Made by a program: the position numbers and the translations under genes. Under the pieces are notes generated by a model. It saw only the letters and a program-made list of their open reading frames with translations, was not told where the DNA came from and searched no databases. A stretch of 64,000 nt of DNA, from positions 1 through 64,000 of the forward strand of contig DLCK01000073.1 in NCBI GenBank assembly GCA_002480565.1. Reading direction: 5' to 3'. The stretch is from Phycisphaerales bacterium UBA7800 (lineage in GTDB: Bacteria; Planctomycetota; Phycisphaerae; Phycisphaerales; Phycisphaeraceae). Positions 17,785 through 25,071 of the stretch are shown here, piece by piece; position 1 is the stretch's first letter; each line of letters begins with the position of its first letter.

Positions 17785-18768
17785 ATGGCCCGGGGCGATA
17801 CCCTTTTTCGTCAGTGGAATCTGATCAAGACGCTTTCGTCACTACGCTATGGTGCGAGTCTGGAAGAGCTATCCGGACGGCTGGAATGTAATGTCAGAAC
17901 CATTCAACGCGATCTGAAAGTACTTAAGGATTTATTTCCTATTGAGTGTCAAACGCGTGATGATAAACGCAAGTACTGGTTACTTAAATTAGATATTAAA
18001 GATACCAATCCGATTCAGTTGACGATGACGGAAATGCTGTCATTGTTTTTGTCACAGCAGATTATGTTGCCATTGGCAGGGACGCAGTTTGGTGATGGAT
18101 TAAGTTCGACGATATCAAAAATACGAACGTTGCTGCCCAGCAAGGCATTGAGTTATTTTGAAGACCTTGATGATACGTTTCTGATTAAGAGTTTGGCAAA
18201 GACGGACTACTCATCGCAGGATCAAATGATCCGGTCGCTTAATGATGCGATCATGCAGCAAAAGGCGGTGCGGTTGGTGTATGCTTCTGCCAGTAAAGCT
18301 GAGCAGGTGACCAGCGTCTTTTGTCCTTATGGGATGGTGTTGTTGCACGCGTCGCTTTACTGCATCGGTTCGTTGCAATGTTATGACGATGTGCGGACGC
18401 TGAAGGTTTCTCGGATTCGCAAGGTTGTGCCTTTGGAGCAGACCTTTGATAAGCCCGAGGGTTTTTCGCTTGCATCGCATATGCAGTCTGCTTTTGGTGT
18501 GTTTCAGAATGAGAAGAAGGTCACGATCAAAGCGCGATTTAGTGGTTGGGCGATGACGAATGTGATGGAGATGAATTGGCACCCGTCGCAGAAAATTGTA
18601 GAGCAGAATAAGTGTGAGGTGGTGGTGACGTTTGAGCTTGGCAGTACGATTGAGTTTAAACGCTGGCTGCTGGGGTTTGGTTGTCATGCATCGGTAATCT
18701 CGCCTAAGAGTCTGGCCAAAGAGGTGAAGCAGGAACTCCAGGCAACACTGGATATTTATGATGCTTAG
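17785..18768 (+). CDS. WYL-domain transcriptional regulator (YafY-like)
   Basis: From the ATG at 17785 (GGAAGGA ribosome site 8 bases upstream) the product is 327 residues. It has an N-terminal winged helix (LSSLRYGASLEELSGRLECNVRTIQRDLKVL), a central linker and a WYL domain (AVRLVYASASKAEQV, then VFCPYGMVLLHASLYCIGSL and TLKVSRIRKV) plus a C-terminal WCX extension. WYL proteins sense nucleotides or DNA ends and often regulate stress or defence genes. Its target is not clear; it converges on an AraC gene across a repeat-filled gap and no defence gene is adjacent. Confidence 0.88.
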   Translation: MARGDTLFRQWNLIKTLSSLRYGASLEELSGRLECNVRTIQRDLKVLKDLFPIECQTRDDKRKYWLLKLDIKDTNPIQLTMTEMLSLFLSQQIMLPLAGTQFGDGLSSTISKIRTLLPSKALSYFEDLDDTFLIKSLAKTDYSSQDQMIRSLNDAIMQQKAVRLVYASASKAEQVTSVFCPYGMVLLHASLYCIGSLQCYDDVRTLKVSRIRKVVPLEQTFDKPEGFSLASHMQSAFGVFQNEKKVTIKARFSGWAMTNVMEMNWHPSQKIVEQNKCEVVVTFELGSTIEFKRWLLGFGCHASVISPKSLAKEVKQELQATLDIYDA

Positions 18769-18836
18769 TAGGGAGTAGGGAGTAGGGAGTAGGGAGTAGG
18801 GAGTAGGGAGTAGGGAGTAGGGAGTAGGGAGTAGGG
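18769..18836. repeat. TAGGGAG tandem heptamer array (nine full copies)
   Basis: Nine exact TAGGGAG units run from the base after the WYL stop codon to 18831, then a partial TAGGG. The units have no spacers, so this is a heptamer tandem array and not a CRISPR. It is the most regular member of the intergenic heptamer family in the window. Confidence 0.9.
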
Positions 18837-18877
18837 TTCCGGGGGAACCGCTTGCGGTTTAGCCAAATGGTTTGGCT
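18835..18877. repeat. Three consecutive short hairpins
   Basis: GGTTCC-GGG-GGAACC, AACCG-CTTG-CGGTT and AGCCAAA-TGG-TTTGGCT follow one another and overlap slightly, ending at the stop of the AraC gene. Placement between convergent genes suggests termination or RNA 3'-end protection, but no clear U-tract is present. Confidence 0.5.
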
Positions 18878-19743
18878 TAGCAAGGCATCCGCCATTCTTT
18901 TGTTGCTGGTTTACTGGTAGGCGTATCGGGCGATTTGCGGAATGAGGCCGGACTCACGCCATGGTGTTGCTTGAATTGACGACTGAAAAAATAGACATCG
19001 ACATAGCCGAGTTGTGATGCGATCTGGGCAATACTCATGTTGCTGTCGAGTAGTAGAAAGTGTGCAGCCTGCATGCGCATGTCGATAGCAAATTGTTGGG
19101 GTGACCTGCCAGTGTGTTGTTTGAAGCGTCGATAGACATGTGCTCTTGAGCAATGGAGCATTTGGCAAAGGTCGTTCATATCCAAATGTTGAGCAGGATT
19201 GTCGAGGATTTTTTTACAGACACTTTCGACTTCATGATCGTAATGCGACTGTCGCTCATCTGAGCTGGTATGGGCACGTTGATCTTCGCGTTGAATCTCA
19301 AGAAGTGCAGCATGCAACCAGACATCGGCTTGAAAGCGCAACTCTGATGGCCCACGATGGACTTCTCGAGCGCGATCCAGCAGCATCTCCAGGGGTTCAA
19401 TTTCGTGCATCTGTCGATAGACCGGCAGGTGTGGTGGTTTGTTAGGAGCGATCGGGTGCTCATGGTCATCCAGAAAATTGAAATGAACCCAATAGTGCAT
19501 AAAAGGCTGCGGTGAAGTCCGTGTAAAGTCATACGCCTGCCCGCCTCGCAAAACCAGGCAAACGCCCGGTTGCAAGGTGATTTTCCCGTCAGGCGTCTGT
19601 AAATACCCATACCCATCAAGCAGATACCATAGGTCCAGATCAGGCCAATTGACCGTGTTGCGATTGGTGAGTGACCAGTCCTCGGCACAGCGTTGTTTGC
19701 CGATGTGGTTGATATGTGCAGAAATCTTGTCAGAATGTGCCAT
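18877..19743 (-). CDS. AraC-family transcriptional regulator with cupin sensor
   Basis: The 288-residue protein has an N-terminal cupin-like arm (WYLLDGYGYLQTPDGKITLQPGVCLVLRGGQAYDF) that would bind a sugar, and a C-terminal pair of helix-turn-helices (MNDLCQMLHCSRAHVYRRFKQHTGRSP, then IAQIASQLGYVDVYFFSRQFKQHHGVSPASFR). It is divergent from a Gfo/Idh/MocA oxidoreductase with about 105 bp between starts, which is the usual arrangement of a regulator with its target. No good ribosome site precedes the ATG at 19743. Confidence 0.9.
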   Translation of the reverse strand: MAHSDKISAHINHIGKQRCAEDWSLTNRNTVNWPDLDLWYLLDGYGYLQTPDGKITLQPGVCLVLRGGQAYDFTRTSPQPFMHYWVHFNFLDDHEHPIAPNKPPHLPVYRQMHEIEPLEMLLDRAREVHRGPSELRFQADVWLHAALLEIQREDQRAHTSSDERQSHYDHEVESVCKKILDNPAQHLDMNDLCQMLHCSRAHVYRRFKQHTGRSPQQFAIDMRMQAAHFLLLDSNMSIAQIASQLGYVDVYFFSRQFKQHHGVSPASFRKSPDTPTSKPATKEWRMPC

Positions 19744-19771
19744 GTAACATTAATACAAAAAAGTCGATTGG

Positions 19772-19827
19772 TTTGTCCATCGACAAATCGCTAAAAATCG
19801 TAAAAATATCACATTCGTTCCGGAACG
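19772..19827. promoter_or_regulatory. Divergent control region with two palindromes
   Basis: TTTGTC-CATC-GACAAA (19772-19787) and the perfect 12-bp palindrome CGTTCCGGAACG (19816-19827) lie between the divergent AraC and oxidoreductase genes. Either could be a regulator site; AraC proteins usually prefer direct repeats, so the link to this regulator is uncertain. Confidence 0.4.
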
Positions 19828-19849
19828 GACGTTACAGGAGACATGAATC

Positions 19850-20929
19850 ATGAGTGAAACGACTACCCCAATTAAAATCGGTATATCCGGTTTAGGCCGC
19901 AGCGGCCATGGAATTCATATCAAGGGCCTCAAAGACCTCACCGATCTTTTCCAGATCGTTGCTGTGTTTGATCCGATTAAAGAACGCACCGAAGATGTTA
20001 AGGAAGACCTTGGCTGTCGCGTTGTTGATTCTTTCGAAGAGTTGATCGCTGATGACGAAGTTGAACTGGTCATCGTGGCCAGCATGAATCCGCATCACGC
20101 AGCACAGGCGACTGCCGCACTCAAAGCTGGCAAGCATGTGCTTTGCGAAAAACCGTTTGGCCTGACCGTTGCAGATGTTGATGGTATGCTCGCCGCCTCC
20201 AAGGAGTCGGGCAAGGTGCTTCAACCTTTCCAGCAGCGTCGCCAGGAAGTCGACTTCCAGAAGGTCAAAGAAATCTGTGAGTCGGGCATTTTGGGTGAGA
20301 TTCAATTCGTCCGTATCTGCTGGCACGGCTTTGGGCGTCGCTGGGATTGGCAAACCGATCACAAAACCTCCGGTGGTGCACTGAACAACAACGGCCCGCA
20401 TCCCATTGATCATGCCATGATTCTCTTTGGTGATGAAAATCCTGATGTCTGGTGTGAAATGCGTCGCGTGCTTTGCTCTGGCGATGCTGAAGATTACCTC
20501 AAGGTCATCCTTACCGGCAAGGGCCGTCCGACCGTTGAAGTCGAACTGCACTCCAATGTCGCTTATGGTCAAGACCGTTGGTTGGTCTGTGGTGATAAAG
20601 GCGGCCTCAGAGGCACAACCGACAAGCTTGAATGGAAGCACGTGGACTATAGCAAGATGCCCGAACGTCCCTTGCAGCTTGAACCGCTCGAAGGTCGCAA
20701 ATACTGCAGCGAAAAAATCGAATGGGTTGAAGAAAGCTGGGAAGCCGAAGGCGGCGGCGACGGTGGTGCCGGTGCCGCGCCAGCCACACAATATGTGCAT
20801 TCGCTCTACCGCAACTTGTTCGATGTAATCCGCAATGGTGCCCAGCAGAAGATCACTCCCGAGAGTGTCCGCAGCCGCATTGGTGTGCTTGAAAAGTGCC
20901 GCGAATCTGCCGCCAAGCTTAATAGCTGA
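19850..20929 (+). CDS. Gfo/Idh/MocA-family oxidoreductase
   Basis: The 359-residue protein begins with a Rossmann motif (KIGISGLGRSGHGIHIKGL), has the family's CEKPFGLTVADVD segment containing the active-site Lys, and a C-terminal alpha/beta domain with HPIDHAMILFG (the His-containing substrate-side motif). These enzymes use NAD(P) to oxidise or reduce sugars and related compounds. An AGGAGA ribosome site precedes the ATG. A Gly-rich insertion (EGGGDGGAGA) near residue 302 is likely a surface loop. The divergent AraC gene probably controls it. Substrate unknown. Confidence 0.9.
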   Translation: MSETTTPIKIGISGLGRSGHGIHIKGLKDLTDLFQIVAVFDPIKERTEDVKEDLGCRVVDSFEELIADDEVELVIVASMNPHHAAQATAALKAGKHVLCEKPFGLTVADVDGMLAASKESGKVLQPFQQRRQEVDFQKVKEICESGILGEIQFVRICWHGFGRRWDWQTDHKTSGGALNNNGPHPIDHAMILFGDENPDVWCEMRRVLCSGDAEDYLKVILTGKGRPTVEVELHSNVAYGQDRWLVCGDKGGLRGTTDKLEWKHVDYSKMPERPLQLEPLEGRKYCSEKIEWVEESWEAEGGGDGGAGAAPATQYVHSLYRNLFDVIRNGAQQKITPESVRSRIGVLEKCRESAAKLNS

Positions 20930-21079
20930 GTTGGCTCAGGAAGCTTAAGTTCTGAAGAAGATCAAAGGACTTGCAGCATTTTCTAAGTTGGTTACAATGT
21001 TCTGCCTGATTGACGTGTGAGCTGGTCGCCTTTGTCCAAGCTACCTCACGGGCAGTCAGGAGAATTGAAATGGTTTTTC

Positions 21080-21153
21080 GGGCCGTTGGCGCAGTTGGCT
21101 AGCGCGCGTCGTTGACATCGACGAGGTCACAAGTTCAAGTCTTGTACGGCCCA
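21080..21153 (+). tRNA. tRNA-Val (anticodon GAC)
   Basis: GGGCCGT pairs with ACGGCCC as a 7-bp acceptor stem; the D stem is GCGC/GCGC; the anticodon stem CGTCG/CGACG encloses TTGACAT, reading GAC (Val); the T stem ACAAG/CTTGT encloses TTCAAGT. CCA is not encoded. The 3' half from 21133 is the attachment core of the integrative element, so the terminal bases now come from the element side. A stem CCTGA...TCAGG with GTGAG/CTCAC (21005-21060) precedes it by 20 bp. Confidence 0.95.
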
Positions 21154-22419
21154 TTCAGTAGAATTGACAGTATTGGTCAGTTCTTGCCAACCTTGATCAA
21201 ACCCCTGTTTTTCAGGGGTTTTTTCATGCGCCCCTAGTTCCCTTGTCATATCCAGACCATGCCCGTCAGACGGTGACTGCTGCGCTTTTTGCTGTGCCTT
21301 TTTTTCACCAATTGCCCGGCGAAAATCAGCATCTAAATCAATGCTCATTGCATAGTGTTTTGCAGCCACAGCCGGCGAATTGCCAATCCATCGGCAGACG
21401 GTCGTTAGGTCATAATCCCGCATTAATTCTGACTCACGGCTTGCCCGTAGGTTCTGCCAAAGTCTTGGCCAAGGTTCATAGCCGGCCCGTTTGATGATTC
21501 GCTTGAATTGTGTCCCAAGATTCTGCGTTTTGTCCCGATAGCGGGTAATGACGTGCTCAACCCCCGGCTCGGCAGCGTCAAACGCATCCATCAGCAGGTC
21601 CCGCAGTTCTGGGAATAATGGCACGATTCGGACAGCATGGCCGTCGTGGTGTTCCGTCTTGATGGACCGGACCCGCAACGTATCGGCATTCCAATCCACA
21701 TCGGCCCATGTCAGCGACAAATGCTCAGAAGGGCAGCGTAACCCGCCCCAGCGACTTAATCCGATCAACAGTCGCCATTCAACATCAGGGCATGAGTCGA
21801 TAATTGAACGGATCATGTCAGCAGACACAAAGTGCTTTCGGCTTTCGTTCAGTTGTGAGCCGGTATGCACGCCTTCAAACGGGTTGACGTTTGTAAGCTT
21901 CCATCGGATCGCTTTACGCCAAAAGGTCCGAGCAGCCACCACACGCCGCGCCACAGTCGCAATCGACAATCCTTGGTTATCCACCAGCCAAGCCCGCCAT
22001 GCGTCTGCATCGGCCTCTGTGATATCAGCCAGCAATCGACCGGCAGTGAAGTAATCCAGCAGATTGCGTTTGGTATGCCCGTAGAATGTCAGTGTTGCCG
22101 GCTTGCCGTGTATCGTTTTCATATACCGGCCTAGAAAGTCGCCCAGCGTTGTTTGCGTCACGCCGATCCCATCAGCAAGCCCAACGGCTCGTAGCCTTGA
22201 GAGAAGCTTTTCATCCAATGATGCAAGCCACTGGGAAACGTCCGCATCGTGTGGCCGGCTTTGCATCTTGTCAGCAATGATCGCTTCAACCTTTGCCAGT
22301 ATGGATCGGGCAGCCTTGGCATTGATTCGCCCAAGTCGGACGTTTCGCCGCTTGCCGTTTGGCGTTAGTGAGAATTCAATCCGCCGTAATCTCTCATTGT
22401 AAGTCACCAGTGAAGCCAT
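21127..22419 (-). CDS. Tyrosine site-specific integrase of the element
   Basis: The 430-residue protein has an N-terminal arm-type region, a core-binding SAM-like domain (TLGDFLGRYMKTIHG to ITEADADAWRAWL) and a catalytic domain with Arg228 (GGLRCPSEHL), Lys254, a QxxR box (QNLRASR, His replaced by Gln322), His355 and nucleophile Tyr356 (KHYAM). It should cut and rejoin DNA at the tRNA-Val core. Its last codons are read from the antisense of the tRNA T arm and the stop (21127-21129) comes from host tRNA sequence. In the excised circle the frame would continue in 58 more codons (see 30812-30988). A GGGAT ribosome site precedes the start. Confidence 0.93.
   Translation of the reverse strand: MASLVTYNERLRRIEFSLTPNGKRRNVRLGRINAKAARSILAKVEAIIADKMQSRPHDADVSQWLASLDEKLLSRLRAVGLADGIGVTQTTLGDFLGRYMKTIHGKPATLTFYGHTKRNLLDYFTAGRLLADITEADADAWRAWLVDNQGLSIATVARRVVAARTFWRKAIRWKLTNVNPFEGVHTGSQLNESRKHFVSADMIRSIIDSCPDVEWRLLIGLSRWGGLRCPSEHLSLTWADVDWNADTLRVRSIKTEHHDGHAVRIVPLFPELRDLLMDAFDAAEPGVEHVITRYRDKTQNLGTQFKRIIKRAGYEPWPRLWQNLRASRESELMRDYDLTTVCRWIGNSPAVAAKHYAMSIDLDADFRRAIGEKKAQQKAQQSPSDGHGLDMTRELGAHEKTPEKQGFDQGWQELTNTVNSTEWAVQDLNL
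21133..21154. other. attL: attachment core inside tRNA-Val
   Basis: The 16 bases GTTCAAGTCTTGTACG (21133-21148) recur exactly at 30989-31004. Beyond them attL reads GCCCAT and attR CCCAT, a one-base difference. The core covers the T arm and acceptor 3' strand, the standard target for tyrosine integrases. Confidence 0.92.
21199..21224 (+). terminator. Element-supplied terminator after tRNA-Val
   Basis: AACCCCTG (21200-21207) pairs with CAGGGGTT (21213-21220) around a T5 loop and runs into six T. It lies 46 bp past the tRNA, inside the integrase coding region on the other strand, and replaces the native terminator displaced by integration. Confidence 0.8.
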
Positions 22420-22424
22420 TTTGT

Positions 22425-22637
22425 TTATCCCTTTTGCCGGCGTTTGATTCGCCGGCTTTCAATTCCAAAGTATTCAGCGAGTCGTTCAGCTATGTCGAGT
22501 CTTAGCGTTCGCTGGCCGGACTTGAAGCGCGACAATTGAGCAACATCAAGTCCGGTTTCCCTAGCGACAGCGCGCAGGGATTCAGCGTCCGCCAACGACT
22601 CTTGAAGTAATTGTGTTAATGATTTGGGATTTGACAT
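22425..22637 (-). CDS. XRE-type helix-turn-helix protein
   Basis: The ATG at 22637 gives 70 residues with a Cro/C1-type helix-turn-helix (LRAVARETGLDVAQLSRFKSGQRTLRLDIAERLAEYFGI) and a basic tail (RRIKRRQKG). It is five bases upstream of the integrase start and is likely its operon partner, as a repressor or recombination-direction factor. A TTGACA-N17-GACAAT promoter ends just before the ATG, so the message may be leaderless; this also argues against the longer frame to 22673. Confidence 0.82.
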   Translation of the reverse strand: MSNPKSLTQLLQESLADAESLRAVARETGLDVAQLSRFKSGQRTLRLDIAERLAEYFGIESRRIKRRQKG

Positions 22638-22644
22638 GATGCCA

Positions 22645-22673
22645 ATTGTCAACAACATGCTATTCGATGTCAA
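22645..22673 (-). promoter_or_regulatory. Sigma70-like promoter of the XRE-integrase pair
   Basis: Read leftward, TTGACA (22673-22668), a 17-bp spacer and GACAAT (22650-22645) match the consensus well. The start site would fall at about 22638, next to the XRE ATG. The -35 box overlaps the end of the primase gene. Confidence 0.45.
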
Positions 22674-23833
22674 TCCCCTAGATAAATATATTCACTCGCA
22701 ACGCCGGTATGTCCTTTTGTTTTGCGTTCGAGTATGCCATCAACGCAAAGCATTTTGAGTTGATTTGCAGCATCGGTTCGATTGGTGCCCAGCAAAGGAC
22801 TCACAGCGCGAGCAGATAGAAAAAAAGGTCTGTTGCCTGAATGCTGTTGTAAAACACGACACAGCTTGATTAATCGTGTTGTGCGTTCACCATATTCAGC
22901 AGTACAAACGGGATCAGGTTCAGCATCAGCAAGACTCATGAATTCTGCCAATGGCCCTTGCCCCAGTGGGAATTTCACAGCCGTCCAGATAGTACAGAAT
23001 TCAGCCCAAGTTGAATCAGCATCATGTTCGCCACTCATTTGTGGTTTGCCGAGCCGATGCCATTCAAGGACAAAAGGTTTGAGTTCTCTCAGTGGCTTGT
23101 CTTTGAATTCCGGGACAGCTTTCAATGCTCTGGCAAAATCAAAAAGCCGTTTGTTGCGTTGGCCAGATGCTTGTGGCAAGGTTGTTTCGATTGCTTCCTG
23201 AATTGTGTATGTGTAATCAATTGACACAGTAGACACAGTAGTAATAGTATCCCCAGATAACACAGTATGTTCAGTAGACCCAGTAAACACAGATATATCT
23301 GTGTCCTCTGTGTCCTCTGTGTCTTTCTGTGTCAGCAAAGCAAGCAACCAAGCCGGCAAGCAAGCTGGTTCAAAATCATCAGGTGAGACAATCCAATCAT
23401 AACTGCCACCTGATTTGAGTTTTGACGGTGGGGCAATCACATAACCACCATCGGCTTTCACGTCGATGCCTTGCCCAAGCGCATTGTTTCGGCATTTGAT
23501 TTTGCCACCAGGATGTTTGAAGTAAAAATGAAACCCGCCACCGCCAGTCGCCACTTGTACGGTTTTGGGCAAGTCGCCGTTTTTATCAATGAGATTGGTT
23601 AGTGTTGCATCGCCACCATTGCGGGGATCAATATCAATTGCCACAATGCCACTTGATTTGCCTGTAACAAGCCCGACATTGTAATCCGGGCAATCGGTCC
23701 ACCATTTCTCGATGGTGGCAGAGGCCGTTGTAGCCGCTTTGAATCCAGTTTTAACCGCCGGCTTTTTTTCGCCGGGTAAGCATGGAAATATTGGCCATTT
23801 TCTGTCGACTAATAAATCTATTTTTGTTATCAT
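22670..23833 (-). CDS. Bifunctional DNA primase/polymerase (Prim-Pol)
   Basis: The start at 23833 (MITKIDLLVDRKWPIFP) gives 387 residues with a PF09250-like Prim-Pol domain: KKPAVKTGF near the N-terminus, the metal-binding AIDIDPRNGG, GGGGFHFYF, and GYVIAPPSKLKSGGSYDW. The domain spans about residues 1-180; a Thr/Asp-rich linker (KDTEDTEDTD) and a C-terminal region with a winged-helix-like end follow. No helicase domain is present, so replication would use a host or other helicase. The linker codons form a periodic ACACAG/CTGTGT cluster. This gene suggests the excised element can replicate. Confidence 0.88.
   Translation of the reverse strand: MITKIDLLVDRKWPIFPCLPGEKKPAVKTGFKAATTASATIEKWWTDCPDYNVGLVTGKSSGIVAIDIDPRNGGDATLTNLIDKNGDLPKTVQVATGGGGFHFYFKHPGGKIKCRNNALGQGIDVKADGGYVIAPPSKLKSGGSYDWIVSPDDFEPACLPAWLLALLTQKDTEDTEDTDISVFTGSTEHTVLSGDTITTVSTVSIDYTYTIQEAIETTLPQASGQRNKRLFDFARALKAVPEFKDKPLRELKPFVLEWHRLGKPQMSGEHDADSTWAEFCTIWTAVKFPLGQGPLAEFMSLADAEPDPVCTAEYGERTTRLIKLCRVLQQHSGNRPFFLSARAVSPLLGTNRTDAANQLKMLCVDGILERKTKGHTGVASEYIYLGD
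23224..23332. repeat. Iteron-like ACACAG/CTGTGT cluster inside the primase gene
   Basis: ACACAG starts at 23224, 23233, 23260 and 23287; its inverse CTGTGT starts at 23299, 23308, 23317 and 23327. Spacings are 9 or 27 bp apart from the turn-over and a final 10. The centre is a perfect 18-bp palindrome (23287-23304). The cluster encodes the Thr/Asp/Ser-rich linker of the primase. A replication origin is one reading; codon repetition in a flexible linker is the other. Confidence 0.55.
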
Positions 23834-23847
23834 TATTGTTGCCTTGC

Positions 23848-23885
23848 AAAAAGAAGCCCGGCCAACGCGCCAACGTTGACCGGGC
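23848..23885 (-). terminator. Hairpin terminator before the primase gene
   Basis: GCCCGGCCAACG (23856-23867) pairs with CGTTGACCGGGC (23874-23885) with one mismatch, followed leftward by TTCTTTTT. It closes the AlpA-63aa transcript only 14 bp before the primase start codon, so primase expression would depend on read-through or an internal promoter. Confidence 0.7.
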
Positions 23886-23898
23886 ATATGACTGTGAA

Positions 23899-24090
23899 TC
23901 AGTTACTCGTATAAAACCCTGCATGATCAAATGTGGGGTTTTTTATTGGGAAAATATCCTCAAGCTTTAATTGATCATAATCAGTGACATGCAAAGCGTA
24001 TTTCGATTTTCGTAGAAATGCCGTATGCTCAAGCAGGTTTACATTCAATACGTCTTGTCTTGATTTTTTACTGAAATTTCCGACGATCAT
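23899..24090 (-). CDS. Small protein coupled to AlpA-like gene, unknown
   Basis: A 63-residue, charged protein (KKSRQDVLNVNLLEHTAFLRKSKYALHVTDYDQLKLEDIF) with no recognisable domain. Its ATG overlaps the stop of the AlpA-like gene by four bases (ATGA), which supports translation. A terminator follows 14 bp after its stop. The linkage suggests a role in element regulation or replication; the function is unknown. Confidence 0.65.
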   Translation of the reverse strand: MIVGNFSKKSRQDVLNVNLLEHTAFLRKSKYALHVTDYDQLKLEDIFPIKNPTFDHAGFYTSN

Positions 24091-24296
24091 TTGCCACCCC
24101 CATTATCAACAATAGGGCATCCTGAATTGATCCAATCGCTCAGTTCATCGACTCGCCAGCGAGCCAAAGCCCCAAGTTTGACAGGACGGGGCATTTTTCC
24201 CTTGTCCGATAGACGATAGATTGTTCTTGATGATGCTTTGAGTATCGTTGCAACTTCCTTAACATCTATCAGCTTTGAATTACTAACTGTATTCAT
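24087..24296 (-). CDS. AlpA/excisionase-like helix-turn-helix protein
   Basis: The ATG at 24296 has a strong GGAGG ribosome site and gives 69 residues with a MerR/Xis-type winged helix (LIDVKEVATILKASSRTIYRLSDKGKMPRPVKLGALARWRVDELSDWI). AlpA-like proteins act as excisionase or activator for integrative elements. It heads a leftward operon with the 63-residue gene; a 20-bp palindrome lies 82 bp upstream. Its placement makes it the best candidate for the element's recombination directionality factor. Confidence 0.88.
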   Translation of the reverse strand: MNTVSNSKLIDVKEVATILKASSRTIYRLSDKGKMPRPVKLGALARWRVDELSDWINSGCPIVDNGGGK

Positions 24297-25071
24297 TCTC
24301 TTTCCTCCGTGATGCGCCAAGTCCACTAACAGTGTTTGATTTACAACTGCCTTGGCAATTTATGCAAAGTATTTCAATGTGATACCCCGGTATCACAACA
24401 TGTATGTGTTAAGTCTTTGAGCTGTTCGTTATGCAGTTAGGCTAGGTAAGCAGGAGGACCATGCCTGTAGAAATGAACAATCTTGGCGTACAGCATGAAT
24501 GCAAGCCAAGTATCGGAAAGAATGTGCTTGGTGTTCACGCAAGCACAACAACGGGTAATGTCAATTGGATAACAGCTATCGCATGCGATGGCATGATTTA
24601 CTTGGACGCAGAATGCAAAGCGACTCACTGTAGAGTGCTTAAGCCAAGTGTCGAAATGTGCGAACTTTTTAATTCGCGCGTCCTTGCGCAGGGGCCGGCG
24701 TTCGTAGGCCACCCCGTCAGGCATGAATTTTATCACGTGGCAGATTATGGCACAATCAGAAGTGCTAGTCAAGTCGAAATTGGCAATAAAAGCACAATAT
24801 ATGGTATTTTTTGGTAATTGTTCGGTCTTTTGTTGTTGTTAGTAGTTTTTTGCCTGAATTCCCGGTGAAATTTTTGCTTTCAAACTGTCGCCAGTCCCGT
24901 GAATTGACTGACTCTTAACTATATTGACGAATCCATAACAGCTTTTATAAGCAACTAAATCATGTCTATTTCACATTTTTCACCAGATCGAACAGATATG
25001 TAAAGCGACAGATGGACCATCAGATATCGAGTTTAGTTGATTCAGATCCATTATCGTCGTAACTTACCCCT
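24297..25071. other. Intergenic control region between AlpA-like and mod genes
   Basis: About 775 bp between divergent transcripts. It contains the 20-bp palindrome at 24378-24397 and AT-rich sequence before mod. A plus-strand frame 24461-24817 (118 codons) has AGGAGG only three bases before its ATG, and an overlapping minus frame exists (24437-24772); neither looks like a convincing protein, so I leave them uncalled. Confidence 0.5.
24378..24397. promoter_or_regulatory. Perfect 20-bp palindrome upstream of AlpA-like gene
   Basis: TGTGATACC-CC-GGTATCACA has exact 9-bp arms around a 2-bp centre. Position, symmetry and length fit a phage-type repressor dimer such as the element's XRE protein. 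No second copy was found in the element. Confidence 0.55.

Noticed and set aside
18769..18836. CRISPR array
   Set aside because: Seven-base units without spacers and no cas genes.
19892..20800. 302-codon minus frame opposite the Gfo/Idh/MocA gene
   Set aside because: Shadow frame of a well-supported oxidoreductase; no family resemblance.
21005..21060. Hairpin 20 bp upstream of tRNA-Val as a regulatory RNA
   Set aside because: Stem is interrupted (CCTGA, TTG, GTGAG pairs) and no T-box or other class features are visible.
23224..23332. CRISPR or tandem transposon ends in the primase gene
   Set aside because: Repeats are 6 bp, in two orientations, within an intact coding frame.
24461..24817. 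118-codon frame after an AGGAGG
   Set aside because: The ribosome site is only three bases from the ATG, an antisense frame overlaps almost fully, and the protein shows no domain pattern. Left as possible.
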